This document shows positions 60,994 to 64,000 of a stretch of 64,000 nucleotides of DNA, piece by piece; the stretch's first letter is position 1; each line of letters starts with the position of its first letter. The translations under genes were made by a program, and so were the position numbers. This DNA is from an uncultured Lachnospiraceae bacterium (GTDB taxonomy: Bacteria; Bacillota; Clostridia; Lachnospirales; Lachnospiraceae), in contig CAMFDJ010000003.1 in the NCBI GenBank assembly GCA_945949085.1, positions 1-64,000 on the forward strand. Direction: 5' to 3'. Under the pieces are notes generated by a model that did not search any database, had not been told where the DNA came from, and saw only the letters and a list, made by a program, of their open reading frames with translations.

Positions 60994-62229
60994 ATGAGAA
61001 GAAAATGGAGACAGGCGGCAGCCGCCCTGATGACAGCTGTGCTGTGTATGTCGGCAGTGCTTCCCGTTATGGCAACGCAGACAATTGACAGTCTGAATGA
61101 AAAAATTGATGAGGATACAAATGCCATCGGACAGGCAAAGGAAGAACGCGATGCCCTGGAGAATGGCCTCGATGCCATGCAGGAGAAAAAGGAGCAGTTG
61201 GAGAAGACAAAGGATAAGCTGACCAATGCCGTGATCGAGCTGGATAATCAGATGACGGATGTGTCCAATCACCTGCTTGAGGTAGAGCTTCTTTTGGAAC
61301 AAAAGGAAGCGGAAGTACAAAAGACAAGTGAAGATTTGAAAAAGGCAAAAGAAGATGTGGATGCCCAGTATGAAAATATGAAGATCCGCATAAAGTTTAT
61401 GTATGAGCATGGTTCCACCTCCTATCTGCAGATTTTACTGGGAGCCGGGAGCTTCAGCGAGATGCTCAACAAAGCGGATTATATTGAACAGCTTTCCGAG
61501 TATGACAGAGATATGCTGGTATATTTTCAGGAGACCAAGCAGCAGGTCGCCAAGCTGGAGGAAGAATTAAAAGAGCAGAGAGAAGTGCTCAAGCAGACAA
61601 AATCCGATGTGGAAGCAGAGCAGTCGGAGATGGCAGGTCTGATTGAGAAAAAGAGAAACGAGATTACGGATTACGAGACCGATATCGACAATAAAGAAAA
61701 AGCCATTGCGGAATACGAGCAGATGATCAAGGAGCAGGATGCAACCATTAAGGCGCTGGAGGCTTCTGTTGCTGCAGCAAAGGCTGAGAGGGAAAGACTC
61801 AGTGTTTCGGAGAATGATGTAGAAAGGCCAACTTACGGCGGCGGACAGTTCTGCTGGCCGGCACCTTCTTACACCAGGATTTCAGATGATTATGGGAACC
61901 GTATACACCCCATTTTAGGTGTACAGCAGTTCCATAACGGCGTTGATATGGCGGCACCTACCGGTACTTCTATTCTGGCAGCAGCAGATGGTGTGGTCAT
62001 CGCGGCAGCTTATAGTGCAACTATGGGTAATTATATTATGATCGATCACGGTGGCGGATTGTATACCATTTATATGCATGCTTCCGCACTGTATGTTTCC
62101 ACGGGCAGTAATGTGACAAAGGGCGATAAGATTGGAGCAGTCGGTTCCACAGGGCGTTCTACGGGTCCGCATCTGCATTTCAGTGTCCGTCTGAATGGAA
62201 GTTATGTCAGTCCTTGGAATTATTTGTAA
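60994..62229 (+). CDS. FtsEX-linked murein hydrolase activator, coiled coil plus M23
   Basis: 411 residues. A signal peptide (AAAALMTAVLCMSAVLPVMA) is followed by a coiled coil of about 220 residues and a C-terminal LytM/M23 domain. The zinc residues are seen in FHNGVDMAAP and GPHLHFSVR, so unlike Escherichia coli EnvC, which lost its catalytic residues, it may cut peptidoglycan itself. It acts outside the membrane as partner of FtsX. ATG 60994 has TGGAG upstream. The order ftsE-ftsX-M23-S41 is common in Clostridia. Confidence 0.93.
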   Translation: MRRKWRQAAAALMTAVLCMSAVLPVMATQTIDSLNEKIDEDTNAIGQAKEERDALENGLDAMQEKKEQLEKTKDKLTNAVIELDNQMTDVSNHLLEVELLLEQKEAEVQKTSEDLKKAKEDVDAQYENMKIRIKFMYEHGSTSYLQILLGAGSFSEMLNKADYIEQLSEYDRDMLVYFQETKQQVAKLEEELKEQREVLKQTKSDVEAEQSEMAGLIEKKRNEITDYETDIDNKEKAIAEYEQMIKEQDATIKALEASVAAAKAERERLSVSENDVERPTYGGGQFCWPAPSYTRISDDYGNRIHPILGVQQFHNGVDMAAPTGTSILAAADGVVIAAAYSATMGNYIMIDHGGGLYTIYMHASALYVSTGSNVTKGDKIGAVGSTGRSTGPHLHFSVRLNGSYVSPWNYL

Positions 62230-62282
62230 TTTTGTGACGGTTCAGAGTCAGGCCGTTCAGAGACCGGAAAGGAAAATGAAGC

Positions 62283-63569
62283 ATGAATGAAATGCCGGAA
62301 ACGCAGCAAAATAGAAATACAGATCATACAAAAGCAGACAATGTGACGAAGGGGAAGAGTTTTTCTTTCCTGAATGGTTTTCTCATGGGACTGCTGACTG
62401 CTCTTTGTATCAGCGCGGCAGTGTATCTGATCACAAATAAATATGCACCTGTTGCGCGACTTGCCAGCAGTACGCCGGAGGCTACAGCCTCATCTGATAC
62501 GGTTCTGACAAAATCAGTGGAAGGAAAGATTAAGCTCTTAGAGGACAGTCTGAAAAGTTACTATTTGGAAGATGTGACCAATGAGGATTTGGAGGTCGGT
62601 CTTTATAAGGGACTCGTAGAGGCGCTTGATGACCCATATTCTACCTATTACACACAGGAAGAAATGAAAAAGGTCAAGGAATCCACACAGGGGATTTATT
62701 ATGGTATAGGAGCCTATGTGGGATTTGACCAGCAGACGCAGTACTGTAAACTGACGGGTATTATCAAGGGAACCCCTGCGGAAGAAGCAGGTCTTAAGGC
62801 AGAAGATATTATTGTGGAAGTTGACGGAAAGGATGTCCAGGGGATGACCACAAATGATGTGGTTGCGCTCATCAAGGGAGAAGAGAACACGGATGTGATT
62901 CTCACGATATTCAGGCGGGGGGAGTCTGATTATCTGAAGATTACCGTCACAAGACGCAAGGTGGAAGCACCGACCGTTAATTATGAAATGAAAGACAACG
63001 ATATTGCGTATATCCAGATCACACAGTTTGAGGATGTCACTACCGGGCAGTTTACGGAGGCACTCCAGAGTGCACGTGATGCGGGTATGAAGGCACTGAT
63101 TCTGGATCTTCGCAGTAATCCCGGAGGCACGCTTGCCTCAGCAGTGGAGATTGCAAGACAGCTCTTGCCGGAAGGACTGATCGTCTACACGGAGGATAAG
63201 AACGGAGAGCGAATAGAGTATAAATGTGACGGAACGCATCAGATTGATGTACCGATGGTAGTACTGGTCAATGAAAACAGCGCTTCCGCATCTGAGATTC
63301 TGGCAGGAGCGATCAAAGATTACGGTGTGGGAACACTGCTTGGCACAACGACCTTTGGAAAGGGAATTGTGCAGAAGGTGTTTGGCATTACGGACGGCTC
63401 TGCCGTCAAGCTGACGATCAGCCATTATTACACCCCTAAGGGAAATGATATTCATAAGGTCGGCATACAGCCGGATGAGGAGCTGGAGCTTGATTACGAA
63501 AAATATCTGGATGACGGATCGGATAATCAGCTGGAGCGTGCGTTGGAGATTCTGAGAGAAAAGATTTAA
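62283..63569 (+). CDS. S41 family C-terminal processing peptidase
   Basis: 428 residues. An N-terminal membrane anchor (FLNGFLMGLLTALCISAAVYLI) is followed by a PDZ domain (about 150-235) and the S41 protease domain. The serine region NENSASASE is at residues 330-338 and the lysine lies in TTFGKGIVQ, the Ser-Lys pair of this family. It is a surface protease that trims C-termini of exported proteins. In this operon it may regulate the M23 hydrolase, as known for Ctp proteases and wall hydrolases in other bacteria (inference). Confidence 0.93.
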   Translation: MNEMPETQQNRNTDHTKADNVTKGKSFSFLNGFLMGLLTALCISAAVYLITNKYAPVARLASSTPEATASSDTVLTKSVEGKIKLLEDSLKSYYLEDVTNEDLEVGLYKGLVEALDDPYSTYYTQEEMKKVKESTQGIYYGIGAYVGFDQQTQYCKLTGIIKGTPAEEAGLKAEDIIVEVDGKDVQGMTTNDVVALIKGEENTDVILTIFRRGESDYLKITVTRRKVEAPTVNYEMKDNDIAYIQITQFEDVTTGQFTEALQSARDAGMKALILDLRSNPGGTLASAVEIARQLLPEGLIVYTEDKNGERIEYKCDGTHQIDVPMVVLVNENSASASEILAGAIKDYGVGTLLGTTTFGKGIVQKVFGITDGSAVKLTISHYYTPKGNDIHKVGIQPDEELELDYEKYLDDGSDNQLERALEILREKI

Positions 63570-63579
63570 TGGTGGATGT

Positions 63580-64000
63580 ATGAAACAGGCATATCTGATC
63601 ACGGCATATAAAGATTATGAATCGCTAAAGGAACTGGCAGAGCTTTTTACTAGAAAAGGGCTCTGCCTGATTCATGTGGACACTAAGAGCAAAACGATTA
63701 CGGATGAGAATATCGCACAGCTGAATGAGATGCCGGGCTGCAGGGCTGTGCGGGAATATGATATCAAATGGGGCGGCTTTGCGCACGTTCGTGCAATCTT
63801 AAAGCTCCTTTGCATGGCACTTGAGGATCAGGAGGTTTCCTATCTGCATCTGCTGACAGGAGAGGATTATCCGCTCGTTTCGCCCGATAGACTGGACGAA
63901 CTGTTTCTGGGTGAGCGAAGGGATGCCGTCTATATGGACTATATGTGTCCGGGTGAGCTTCCTGAGACGGTTACCAAACGATTCCGTTATTACAATTTTT
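63580..64000 (+). CDS. GT14-type glycosyltransferase, partial
   Basis: The first 140 residues of a gene that runs past the window end. Start MKQAYLITAYKDYESLKELA, then HVDTKSKTIT and YLHLLTGEDYPLVSP, match the core-2/I-branching beta-1,6-N-acetylglucosaminyltransferase family (GT14), where the bacterial members build surface glycans. GGTGG lies just upstream of the ATG, 11 bases after the S41 gene. Confidence 0.8.
   Translation, partial: MKQAYLITAYKDYESLKELAELFTRKGLCLIHVDTKSKTITDENIAQLNEMPGCRAVREYDIKWGGFAHVRAILKLLCMALEDQEVSYLHLLTGEDYPLVSPDRLDELFLGERRDAVYMDYMCPGELPETVTKRFRYYNF

Overview
The window reads as a chromosomal segment of a gut-type Lachnospiraceae bacterium (Clostridia, Bacillota). 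No species can be fixed from sequence alone; a Roseburia/Agathobacter/Lachnospira-like genome fits. Reasons: the ireB-ruvX-DUF1292 block followed by RNase J, the murB-whiA-crh block, a DUF1846 protein, two type III glutamine synthetases, pyruvate phosphate dikinase, FtsEX with its M23 activator, strong GGAGG ribosome binding sites and TTG/GTG starts. About sixty protein genes, one tRNA-Gln, one Mn2+ riboswitch and many hairpin terminators are supported. There is no rRNA and no phage or transposase gene.

Layout. 1-4.4 kb: hairpin repeats, a GIY-YIG protein, a diguanylate cyclase, an EamA exporter and a chemoreceptor. 4.5-7.8 kb (minus strand): pyrG with a hairpin in its leader, and a DUF1846 protein. 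8-18.5 kb: ftsH, uvrC, hprK, glucokinase, murB, whiA, a Crh-like HPr with Gln15, a lipid kinase and fba; this is a housekeeping and carbon-control block. 18.9-23.1 kb: cyclophilin, an acetyltransferase and ppdK. 23.2-24.8 kb: an AT-rich island with five regularly spaced 38-nt inverted-repeat units, a short leader ORF and a PD-(D/E)XK-like nuclease. 24.8-33.4 kb: accessory genes, namely an acetyltransferase, a MATE pump, a beta-mannan cluster (GH26, cellobiose/mannobiose 2-epimerase, divergent AraC regulator), a polysaccharide deacetylase, a polytopic chemoreceptor behind a promoter with a 21-bp perfect inverted repeat, and a TetR regulator. 33.5-41.4 kb: membrane and secreted proteins, including MntP under a yybP-ykoY riboswitch, an MGT glycosyltransferase, a secreted nuclease and two cation antiporters. 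41.4-49.8 kb: RNA and translation genes (mtaB, ireB, ruvX, DUF1292, rnj, ylbF, MltG-like, trmR, U32/trhP). 49.8-55.2 kb: two near-identical glutamine synthetases and tRNA-Gln, separated by modular hairpin repeats. 55.2-64 kb: acyl-ACP thioesterase, cvfB, HPr-like protein, WecG/TagA transferase, a PucR/CdaR-type regulator, ftsEX-M23, an S41 protease and the start of a GT14 gene.

Main discoveries. (1) A family of intergenic 117-nt modules sits directly after terminator T-runs and before murB, mntP, glnA and the thioesterase gene. Each folds as an outer hairpin plus a stem carrying two GCGAAGC-type mini-hairpins, and the stems co-vary between copies. (2) The phased inverted-repeat array with nuclease at 23.46-24.71 kb. 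(3) Three HPr-fold proteins that lack the phosphotransferase histidine, in the same window as HPr kinase. (4) A promoter-terminator pair with no gene between (49.83-49.94 kb), which is a small-RNA candidate.
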